From positions 1-14,047 of the forward strand of contig JAGQRA010000384.1 in assembly GCA_020425885.1 (NCBI GenBank): 14,047 nt of DNA. Direction: 5' to 3'. A model generated the notes under the pieces. That model had not been told where the DNA came from. It was given only the letters and a program-made list of their open reading frames with translations, and did not search any database. Shown piece by piece: positions 7,579 through 14,047 of the stretch. The position numbers and the translations under genes were made by a program. Position 1 is the first letter of the stretch. Each line of letters opens with the position of its first letter. The DNA is from Planctomycetota bacterium. Lineage in GTDB: Bacteria; Planctomycetota; UBA1135; UBA2386.

Positions 7579-7608
7579 CCCGGGACACGATCCGGATTGC
7601 GACCCGGG
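7579..7608. repeat. 30-bp imperfect palindrome upstream of the REC-CheX gene
   Basis: The sequence has CCCGGG at each end (7579-7584, 7603-7608) and ATCCGGAT in the centre (7590-7597). It is separated by 5-base arms that match symmetrically at two of five positions, so 24 of 30 bases obey the symmetry. It lies between the small lipoprotein stop and the REC-CheX promoter region. It could be an operator or an RNA hairpin; no T-run follows, so a terminator is less likely. Confidence 0.5.
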
Positions 7609-7688
7609 CCGTCGCCGTCGAATCGCCACTGCGGCAGCGGCTGGCAGCTCCAGGGACAGCGAGCCCGAGCCGCCGTGCCCACCACCTG

Positions 7689-8135
7689 CTAGTTGAACGG
7701 GACCGCGACGAAGACGTCGGGCTCATCCCATCGCAACGGCACTTCGACGTATACCGGCGCATAGCCGAGGGCATCGACCTCGAGCAGGACGGTGGCCTCG
7801 TCCTCGTCGCGGCCGGGGTTGATCAGCGCCCCGTGTCGGTCCTCGAGGAAACCGACATCCGCGTAGGCCAGCTCCACCTCATCGAAGAACACCTGACCCG
7901 AACTGTCCGTCAGGTACCAATCGATGTAGGGGTTCTCGCAGGTGCAGCCCGACCATTCATGCGATGCCTCGACGATTCGAACCGACACGTTCTCCCAGAC
8001 GAGATTGGTGACCGGATCGTAGACCTCCACCTGGATGGAAACGTGGCGCGGGGACTCGAGTCGCGGCGTCGGTTCGACGTCGTAGTCGTGACACGCGGCG
8101 AGCGCCAGCAACAGAACGGGCAGGAGGTTCTTCAT
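7689..8135 (-). CDS. Small lipoprotein with a predicted beta-sandwich domain
   Basis: A 148-residue protein. The signal peptide MKNLLPVLLLALAAC has a clear lipobox (LAAC, lipidated Cys15). The mature part alternates short beta-type strands (VSIQVEVYDPVTNLVWENVSVRIV, with WYLTDSSGQVFFDEVEL and ATVLLEVDALGYAPVYVEVPL further on). This is the pattern of carboxypeptidase-regulatory-like or transthyretin-like modules, where 'TDSSGQVFF' is the usual turn. The mature protein is acidic and has two close Cys (CTC). It has a good ribosome site: GGAG at 8142-8145 with a six-base spacer before ATG 8135. It stands alone, divergent from the M3 peptidase gene and 180 bases upstream of the REC-CheX gene. I do not recognise a specific family and assign no function beyond a lipid-anchored envelope protein. 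Confidence 0.8.
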   Translation of the reverse strand: MKNLLPVLLLALAACHDYDVEPTPRLESPRHVSIQVEVYDPVTNLVWENVSVRIVEASHEWSGCTCENPYIDWYLTDSSGQVFFDEVELAYADVGFLEDRHGALINPGRDEDEATVLLEVDALGYAPVYVEVPLRWDEPDVFVAVPFN

Positions 8136-8333
8136 GGTGTGCTCCGAGGGCTACGGATCGGAAGGCGGCCCACAGCGCACCCCGGCAACGGGTGTGCCGA
8201 TGCAAGCTGCCGTCGACGGGGCGGTCAGGACGGTCGAGGTGTCCTCGAAGGAGGCCGCGACCGCGCCGGGCGTGTCATGCCGAAGGGACGGCTGTGCGGC
8301 CGACGGAACACCGATGCGCGGCACCAAAACCCC

Positions 8334-8362
8334 TAGGCAAGGCGACGTGAGGGACCTAACCT
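8334..8362 (+). promoter_or_regulatory. Weak candidate promoter for the M3 peptidase gene
   Basis: TAGGCA (8334-8339) and TAACCT (8357-8362) are spaced by 17 bases, matching four and three of six consensus positions. Transcription from here would begin near 8369, leaving a leader of only about a dozen bases before GTG 8382. The rest of the 246-base divergent gap (8136-8381) shows no stronger element. Confidence 0.18.
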
Positions 8363-8381
8363 CGCAACCCGCCATGCCGGC

Positions 8382-10106
8382 GTGATACGAACGAAGTCCC
8401 ACTTGGCCACATCCATCACTGCTCCAGTCTGGCGATTCGTCCCTCGAGACCTGGACGCCGACTCGCTCGATGCGCTGGAGCCCCTGTTCGAGAGCCTGGC
8501 ACATCGCCCGTTGTCGGATGCCGATGCCATCGAGCGGTGGCTGCTCGACGAGAGCGAATTGCAGGCACGGATCGGTGCCGCACTGGCCCGCCGCTACGTG
8601 CGCATGACGCGCGCCACGGACGATTCCGAGGCCCGTGAGGCGTACCTCGCGATGGAGCAGAAGGTGATGCCCCGCGTCCGCATCCTCGGCGATGCGCTGG
8701 ACAGGCACTTTCTCGAAAGCCCTGCCCTCGGCCAGCTGGATCCGGCGCGCTTCGAAGTCCTGGTCCGCCAACGTCGCACCCGAAGCGAGATCTTCCGCGC
8801 CGAGAACACCGACCTGCAACGTGAGGAGGCCGAACTGCAGACCCGTCAGCAGACGATCATGGGTGGCATCACCGTCGCCTTCGACGGCGCCGTGAAGACC
8901 CTGCAGCAGATGGCGTCCTACTCCGACAGCCAGGATCGGTCCCTGCGCGAGGCCGCCTGGCGCGCCTCACTCGAGGCACGACGCGGGCATTGGGACGAAC
9001 TCGAGGGCATCTACGACCGACTGATCGACCTGCGCACCCGGATCGCGCGCAACGCCGACTTCACCCACTTCACGCCGTATCGCTTCCTCGAACTCGGTCG
9101 CTACGACTACACCGAGAGGACGTGTCGTCAACTCCACGACGCCATCGCCGAGTGCGTCGTCCCGGCGGTGGCCGAACTCGACCGGGCGCGCGCCGAGCGC
9201 CTCGGCCTGCATCGGCTGCGACCCTGGGACCTCGAGGTCGACCCCGAAGGCCGGCCTCCGCTGCGTCCGTTCTCGACCGAGGAGCAGATCATCGCGCTGT
9301 GTCGCCGGATCTTCGCCGCCGTCGACCCGCGCTTCGCGGACGAATTCGACATCCTCGTCGAGCGCGATCTGCTCGACCTCATGAGTCGCCCGAGCAAGGC
9401 CCCTGGCGGCTACCAGTACCAGCTCGAAGACGAGCGGCTGCCGTTCATCTTCGCCAACGGCGTCGGCATGCACCACGACGTGCAGACCCTGCTGCACGAG
9501 GGCGGCCACGCGTTCCACTCGATCCTCTGCCGGCACCACGACATCCTCGCCCACCGCGACTACGCGATCGAGATCGCCGAGACGGCGAGCATGAGCATGG
9601 AACTGCTCGGCCTCGAGCAGCTCTCGACCGTCTACTCGGCCGAGGACGCGACGCGCACCTACCGCAAGCATCTCGAGGGCATCCTGCGGACGCTGTGCTG
9701 GATCGCCTCGATCGACGCGCTGCAGCATTGGGTCTACGAAAGGCCCGATCACACCCACGACGAGCGCCGCACCGCGTGGGTCGACATCCGTCGCCGCTTC
9801 GGCGGCGAGATCGACTGGAGCGGGCTCGACGATGCGCTGCAGATGCAGTGGATCGCGCAGTCCCATCTGTTCAATCACGCCTTCTACTACATCGAGTACG
9901 GCATCGCTCAGGTCGCCGCGCTCAAGATCTGGCGCAACTACCGCCGCGATCCGAGCCGGGCCATCGCCGACTATCGCGCGGCGCTGGCGATGGGCGGCAC
10001 GCGCCCGCTGCCGGAGCTGTTCGCGGCGGCGGGCATCGACTTCGACCTCTCGGCCGCGACGCTGCAGGTTCTGGTCGACGACGTGATGCAGCAGATTCGC
10101 GGCTGA
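8382..10106 (+). CDS. M3-family zinc oligoendopeptidase (PepF-like)
   Basis: A protein of up to 574 residues with the zinc motif HEGGH at 372-376, in the M3 context LLHEGGHAFH. The third ligand is probably Glu400 in EIAETASMSMELL, which aligns with the VEVPSQMLE segment of neurolysin-type enzymes. The downstream FYYIEYGIAQVAALKIW (501-517) carries the tyrosines that line the M3 active site. The helical N-terminal half (about 20-330) is the lid half of the clam-shell fold. Such enzymes cut short peptides in the cytoplasm, and no signal peptide is seen. The start is uncertain: GTG 8382 gives 574 residues and TTG 8403 gives 567, with neither preceded by a strong ribosome site. Family homology appears to begin near TAPVWRF, so both starts keep the whole domain. 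It stands alone upstream of the KAP gene (74-base gap, own promoter likely). Confidence 0.93.
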   Translation: MIRTKSHLATSITAPVWRFVPRDLDADSLDALEPLFESLAHRPLSDADAIERWLLDESELQARIGAALARRYVRMTRATDDSEAREAYLAMEQKVMPRVRILGDALDRHFLESPALGQLDPARFEVLVRQRRTRSEIFRAENTDLQREEAELQTRQQTIMGGITVAFDGAVKTLQQMASYSDSQDRSLREAAWRASLEARRGHWDELEGIYDRLIDLRTRIARNADFTHFTPYRFLELGRYDYTERTCRQLHDAIAECVVPAVAELDRARAERLGLHRLRPWDLEVDPEGRPPLRPFSTEEQIIALCRRIFAAVDPRFADEFDILVERDLLDLMSRPSKAPGGYQYQLEDERLPFIFANGVGMHHDVQTLLHEGGHAFHSILCRHHDILAHRDYAIEIAETASMSMELLGLEQLSTVYSAEDATRTYRKHLEGILRTLCWIASIDALQHWVYERPDHTHDERRTAWVDIRRRFGGEIDWSGLDDALQMQWIAQSHLFNHAFYYIEYGIAQVAALKIWRNYRRDPSRAIADYRAALAMGGTRPLPELFAAAGIDFDLSAATLQVLVDDVMQQIRG

Positions 10107-10118
10107 GCGGGGACCGCG

Positions 10119-10147
10119 CTGCCAATGGCACGGGGATGGAGTAGGCT
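10119..10147 (+). promoter_or_regulatory. Putative promoter of the KAP NTPase gene
   Basis: CTGCCA (10119-10124) and TAGGCT (10142-10147) are separated by 17 bases. The -35 matches four of six consensus positions and the -10 keeps the key T-A-T frame of TAxxxT. Transcription would begin near 10154, inside the 74-base gap after the M3 peptidase stop. A weak ribosome site GGGAA (10171-10175) lies five bases before ATG 10181. Confidence 0.35.
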
Positions 10148-10180
10148 GCGCGCTCACTCGCCAGGCCAACGGGAACCGCC

Positions 10181-13100
10181 ATGCAACAGGTTGCGCCGAG
10201 CTTCTTCGAACTCTGCCGCGAATTCGGGCTCGCTCAGACCACCGCGATGAAGGAACTGCTGGGCGCTGCCTTGGCGATCCAGAGCCATCGCGACGAGCGC
10301 AAGAACCAGGGCGCAAAGCAGGCCGCCGATCCGGACCCGATCATCGTCTCGAGGTCGACCCTGCTGCTCGCGATCGCCAACACCGATCGCGATGTCCACG
10401 AGGCGTTGACGCCCGCAGGGGCCGATTCGTTCGCCCTGGTCCTCGGCCTGGATGCCAGTTCGGCGATCGGCCTCGCCAGGAATGCCGCGCCGGTCGAGGA
10501 CATCACGGTTCAGCCGACGTGCCGTCAGGCGCTGGCGTGCTACGCCGAACTGTGGGGCAGCCAGCGGCCCTTGGACCCGATCGGTCTCGGCCATGGCATC
10601 GTCACCGCCCCCATCGACGGCGCGCTGCTCGATCGGATGCGCAGCGCCGCGATCGACTCGGCGGCAGCGAGCCAGAGCCTCGGCCGGATCATGGGGGCGG
10701 CGTACCTGCGCGACTTCGCCTTCTGGGACGTGGCCGAGCGCGTCGTGTCGCGCGCCATCGATCTGGCCAACCGACACATCGGCACTCCAGATCTGCGCTC
10801 GAGCATGCTGCTGATCGCCTACGGTCAAGAAGGCTCCCGGCAGGATGGGAGCTCCGCCGCGTTCGCGCGGCGACAACTCGATCGCGACGGCAACTTCGAC
10901 GATGTGGCCGAGGCTTGGCTCGCCGCCTCCCCGCGCCGAGCATCCTTGCTCGACCGCGAGCTACGGCCGCTGTCTTCGCTGATGCGAACGCTGCTCGACG
11001 ACGCGCTCGAACTCGCCGGCCGCACGACCGTCGCCGCCATCGCCAAGGGCAATCCCGATGCCGGGCCCCGTATCTCCGGACTGAGCCTGCTCGGGGCCCT
11101 GCTGCGCATCGTGCGCCTGGGCACCCCGCCGAGTGGGGCCGCGGACTTCATCGCGACCCTGTTCGGCACCAGCTCACCCGAGGTCATCGCCGGCGGCATG
11201 ATCGACGGCATCCTCGAGTGGGCGGCAAAGGAATCACCGAGCACGCGCGACGACTGGCGCACGTTCTTCGCCGTCGGCCCGAACACGTCCGCCCCGGCAA
11301 CCTCGCGATCCCCCTATCCGGACGCACCCCCCACCGCGGCGCTGCATTGCACCGAGGACATCCAGGGGCCGGACCGACTCGGCATCACGCGGCATGTCGA
11401 CGCCTTCGCCATGCTGATGGCATCGCGCAAGCTCGAGCCACCGCTTTCGATCGGCCTGTTCGGCGACTGGGGATCGGGCAAGAGCTTCTTCATGCGCAAG
11501 CTGCGCGACCGGATCGATGCGCTGGCGAAGGTGGCGGCGGCGGCCAACCCGAAGAGCCGCGCCGACACCACACCGTCGACGACCTCCTACCACAGCAGCA
11601 TCGTCCAGATCGAGTTCAACGCCTGGCACTACGTCGACACCTCGCTGTGGGCCAGCATCGTCACCCACATCTTCGAGCAGTTGCACGCCCACTTCACCGG
11701 CGGCGAGGGCGCCGACGAGCGCACGCATTGGGAGAAGCTGCTCGAGAAGCTCGACGAGGCCTCCGACCTGCAGGCCGAGGCCCGCGACGAACTCGAGAAT
11801 GCCAAGGCGCGACTCGCCGAGGCACAGCGGGAGCAGGACTCGAAGCAGAGTTCGCTGACGGTCGCCATCGGCGGCATCTGGGCGAAGCTGCTGGAGACAC
11901 CCGAGCTCACCGCGGCCATGCGGGAGCTGCGTCAGGTGCTGCACGGCGACGAACTCGATGGCCTGCGCGAATCGCTGCTGCGACGGCGCGAGGAGGGAGG
12001 TCAGGTCCTGCTGCAGACCAAGACGTTCTGGCGCTCGATGTTGCAGGGTGCAGGCAGCGTCCGCTCGCTCGGCCTCGCGGTAGCCAGTGCGCTGGCCGTC
12101 ATCGCGCTGGCCGCAGTCGCGGTCTACGTGTGGCGTGACTCGGACCTGGTCAAGCAGACCGCCGAACGGCTGGGCGCTGCCATCGCCCTGCTCACCGGCC
12201 TGTCGACCTGGGTCGGCAGCATCTTCCGGCGCTCGATCGGGACGATGAAAAAGGTCGGCGAAGTCACCGATCTGGTCGGCGAACAGCTGCGCCAAAGGCC
12301 CGAGCATCTCGCGACCCTTCGCCAAGCCGAGGTCGAGCTGTCGAGCGCGAGCCAGGCGGTGAAGGAGAGCGAGAATCAGCTCGCCGAGGTGCGTTCACAG
12401 ATCGAGGGCTTCCGGCCGAGCCAGCGGCTGCACAGCTTCCTCGCCGACCGTGCCGCCAGCACCGACTACCGCAAGCACCTCGGACTGCCGGCTTTGATCC
12501 GCCGCGACTTCGACCGGCTCAATCGGCTCATGCGTCAGACGTTCACCCTCGAGGCCTCGGCAGCCGTGCTGGCGGAACTCACCGCCGGCCGCGTCGCGCC
12601 GGCGATCAACGATCAGGTGCGCAAACTCCCGGACCTCGAGTTCGAGAGCAAGGAGATCACGCTGACCGGCGACGCCCCGGCGCAGCCAGCGGTGACGCAG
12701 TCGGCCGCGCCGCGGGTCGAACCCAAGCCGGACCATTCCGGCTGGATCATCGAAGATGCCGACGAGACGCGCCGACTCGACGTCACCCGCAAGCCCGGCC
12801 CGGGCGGCGATCTCCTCGAATGCTCGCTGCTCTATCGGCCCCGCATCGATCGCATCGTGCTCTACATCGACGACCTCGACCGCTGCCCTCCGGATCGGGT
12901 CGTGCAGGTGTTGCAGGCGATTCACCTCCTGCTCACCTTCCCACTGTTCGTCGTCGTCGTCGGCGTCGACGCGCGCTGGGTCTCGCGCTCGTTGCGGCGC
13001 CAATACCGCGAGCTGTGGCACGATGCCCCCGAGTCGGGTCAACGCTCCGCGACGCCGCACGACTATCTCGAGAAGATCTTCCAGGTGCCGTTCTGGCTCC

Positions 13101-13927
13101 GGCCGATGAACGTGACGAGCACCGAGGACTACCTCGATGCCCTGGTCGGTGCGCCGCGATCGTCGCCGGAAGCGGAGCCTGCGGTGACCGCACCGACGAC
13201 CGGAACGACAACCGACACCGGCAATGACGCCGACTCGTCGGGGCTTTCGTCCCGCTCGGTCCGCAACACCGACGACGATAGGCGTGCGGCGACAGCGCGG
13301 GATGATGCGGGCACCGAGAACGCGGCTGATCGGGAGCCGGTCGAGCCGAAGACCGACGCGTCGGCGGCCATGACAACGACCTCGGTGGAACTCACGCCAC
13401 CGCAGCTGGAGCTGGGTGATGCGGAGCGACTGGTGATGCGCCGGCTCGCGGCCATCCACGGGCGATCACCGCGCGCGGTGAAGCGACTCGTGAACATCTA
13501 CTTCCTGATCAGGGCAGGACTCGGTGATCAATCACACATCGATGCCTACGTCGCGGGCAAGGAACACGAGACCGTGCTGTTCCTGCTCAGCGTGATCGTC
13601 GGCGCTCCCTTCGCGGCCCTCACGTTCTGCCAGCTGATCACGGAACGGCCCGACTCGGAGGGGCTCGCTGACTTCGCCCACGCGCTGGCGAGCGAGCTGC
13701 ATACGACCGCGCCCGAAGGCTTCGACCACGCGACCGGCATCGAGACTGACGCTCGTCCAACCGGCACCTCCACTCGGACAGAGGCCGATGGCAGGCCACG
13801 GACATTGGCACACGAGATCGATGCGCTGCGCGACCAGCTGATCGCGCTCGACGGTCTCCGGGTCACCGTGGCGAGCATGAAGCGCTGGCTCGACGAGGTG
13901 CGGCGTTTCTCGTTCCGCGTCGGCTAG
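10181..13927 (+). CDS. KAP-family P-loop NTPase with N-terminal Clp-N-like repeats and internal membrane hairpin
   Basis: A 1248-residue protein. Residues 1-350 are helical, with segments resembling Clp-N repeats (about 57-91, 188-237, 275-345). The KAP core follows: LGITRHVDAFAMLM (400-413), Walker A GDWGSGKS (428-435), FNAWHY (479-484) before LWASIVTHIFEQL, Walker B VLYIDDLDRC (893-902), and SPRAVKRLVN (1096-1105), the usual KAP lid motif. Between Walker A and B sit coiled coils (about 518-560, 705-745) flanking two transmembrane helices (about 630-651, 664-682), the insertion expected in this family. A Thr/Asp/Ala-rich, probably disordered linker (about 991-1074) interrupts the C-terminal part. 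KAP proteins are membrane-associated ATPases; the phage-excluding PifA of plasmid F belongs to the family. Both Walker motifs look intact. The stop overlaps the convergent downstream gene. A sensing or defence role is inference; the NTPase call is firm. Confidence 0.92.
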   Translation: MQQVAPSFFELCREFGLAQTTAMKELLGAALAIQSHRDERKNQGAKQAADPDPIIVSRSTLLLAIANTDRDVHEALTPAGADSFALVLGLDASSAIGLARNAAPVEDITVQPTCRQALACYAELWGSQRPLDPIGLGHGIVTAPIDGALLDRMRSAAIDSAAASQSLGRIMGAAYLRDFAFWDVAERVVSRAIDLANRHIGTPDLRSSMLLIAYGQEGSRQDGSSAAFARRQLDRDGNFDDVAEAWLAASPRRASLLDRELRPLSSLMRTLLDDALELAGRTTVAAIAKGNPDAGPRISGLSLLGALLRIVRLGTPPSGAADFIATLFGTSSPEVIAGGMIDGILEWAAKESPSTRDDWRTFFAVGPNTSAPATSRSPYPDAPPTAALHCTEDIQGPDRLGITRHVDAFAMLMASRKLEPPLSIGLFGDWGSGKSFFMRKLRDRIDALAKVAAAANPKSRADTTPSTTSYHSSIVQIEFNAWHYVDTSLWASIVTHIFEQLHAHFTGGEGADERTHWEKLLEKLDEASDLQAEARDELENAKARLAEAQREQDSKQSSLTVAIGGIWAKLLETPELTAAMRELRQVLHGDELDGLRESLLRRREEGGQVLLQTKTFWRSMLQGAGSVRSLGLAVASALAVIALAAVAVYVWRDSDLVKQTAERLGAAIALLTGLSTWVGSIFRRSIGTMKKVGEVTDLVGEQLRQRPEHLATLRQAEVELSSASQAVKESENQLAEVRSQIEGFRPSQRLHSFLADRAASTDYRKHLGLPALIRRDFDRLNRLMRQTFTLEASAAVLAELTAGRVAPAINDQVRKLPDLEFESKEITLTGDAPAQPAVTQSAAPRVEPKPDHSGWIIEDADETRRLDVTRKPGPGGDLLECSLLYRPRIDRIVLYIDDLDRCPPDRVVQVLQAIHLLLTFPLFVVVVGVDARWVSRSLRRQYRELWHDAPESGQRSATPHDYLEKIFQVPFWLRPMNVTSTEDYLDALVGAPRSSPEAEPAVTAPTTGTTTDTGNDADSSGLSSRSVRNTDDDRRAATARDDAGTENAADREPVEPKTDASAAMTTTSVELTPPQLELGDAERLVMRRLAAIHGRSPRAVKRLVNIYFLIRAGLGDQSHIDAYVAGKEHETVLFLLSVIVGAPFAALTFCQLITERPDSEGLADFAHALASELHTTAPEGFDHATGIETDARPTGTSTRTEADGRPRTLAHEIDALRDQLIALDGLRVTVASMKRWLDEVRRFSFRVG

Positions 13928-14047
13928 CCACCGAACTGACGTAGCCCGGTCGAACTCGAGAACGGCAGCAGGTCGGCCTGCAGCGACAGGACGTCGGGCA
14001 CGAGGTCTCGCGGGCAGGCGGCGACGAGCTCGCCGAGGCACACATGG
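13924..14047 (-). CDS. C-terminal tail of an unidentified convergent gene (partial)
   Basis: A leftward frame runs in from the right edge and stops with TAG at 13926-13924. It gives about 40 residues beginning HVCLGELVAACPRDLVPDVL and ending in STGLRQFGG. Codon third positions are almost all G or C over the first 30 codons, which supports coding. Its stop and the KAP stop share the bases CTAG region (13924-13927), so the two genes converge with overlapping ends. No motif I can name is present, and I give no function. The start lies outside the window. Confidence 0.55.
   Translation of the reverse strand, partial: HVCLGELVAACPRDLVPDVLSLQADLLPFSSSTGLRQFGG

Noticed and set aside
8151..8375. A possible small leftward gene of about 74 residues from ATG 8375, ending just before the small lipoprotein.
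   Set aside because: Codon third positions are fairly GC-rich, but there is no ribosome site, no recognisable motif, and it occupies the only promoter space between two divergent genes.
10107..10180. M3 peptidase and KAP NTPase as one operon or peptidase-NTPase defence pair.
   Set aside because: The 74-base gap contains a plausible separate promoter, and the M3 enzyme looks like an ordinary oligoendopeptidase; co-direction alone is not evidence of a system.
8967..10316. Leftward 449-residue open frame opposite the M3 peptidase.
   Set aside because: The plus strand has the HEGGH zinc site and other M3 motifs; the leftward translation is Arg/Val/Glu-rich with no motif.
12395..13459. Leftward 354-residue open frame inside the KAP gene.
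   Set aside because: It lies opposite the Walker B and lid motifs of the NTPase and shows the usual Arg-rich shadow composition.
13532..14041. Leftward 169-residue open frame crossing the KAP stop.
   Set aside because: The neighbouring frame ending at 13924 has much stronger GC third-position bias beyond the KAP stop; this one overlaps KAP coding sequence and is Arg-rich.

Overview
This is a GC-rich stretch in which codon third positions are dominated by G and C. It holds eight complete protein genes and two gene tails cut by the window edges. I see no tRNA, rRNA, CRISPR array, insertion sequence or phage gene. The organism is most likely a bacterium of the Planctomycetota type. The main clue is the secreted protein at 3436-5184, whose fibronectin-III-like domain and C-terminal helical domain I associate with large uncharacterised families in that phylum. 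This is recall plus inference, and another GC-rich, non-pseudomonad phylum is possible. Four of the eight complete genes appear to start with GTG.

Layout. Positions 1-118: tail of a rightward gene running into the stop of the next gene. Positions 111-3205 (minus strand): a compact exopolysaccharide module, transcribed as chain-length determinant (Wzz/GNVR type), then a BY-kinase-like ATPase with a broken Walker A motif, then a family 2 glycosyltransferase. Positions 3206-3435: divergent control region with a 12-bp tandem repeat and promoter-like elements. Positions 3436-5184 (plus): a secreted lipoprotein with a fibronectin-III-like domain and a predicted helical enzyme-like domain. Positions 5222-7508 (minus): a two-gene unit, first a response regulator fused to a CheX-type phosphatase, then Xaa-Pro aminopeptidase PepP. 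Positions 7509-7688: control region with two dyad symmetries. Positions 7689-8135 (minus): a small lipoprotein. Positions 8382-10106 (plus): an M3-family zinc oligoendopeptidase. Positions 10181-13927 (plus): a 1248-residue KAP-family P-loop NTPase with Clp-N-like helical repeats in front and a transmembrane hairpin inside. Positions 13924-14047 (minus): the tail of a convergent gene.

How the genes may work together. The exopolysaccharide genes form one clear unit, and the divergent secreted lipoprotein may act on the same or another polysaccharide at the cell surface. PepP and the M3 peptidase are general peptide-turnover enzymes and probably housekeeping. The most distinctive items are the Clp-N-like/KAP NTPase, a candidate conflict or stress-sensing protein, and the BY-kinase relative that has lost its ATP-binding lysine. 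All functional statements rest on reading motifs by eye; no database search was possible.
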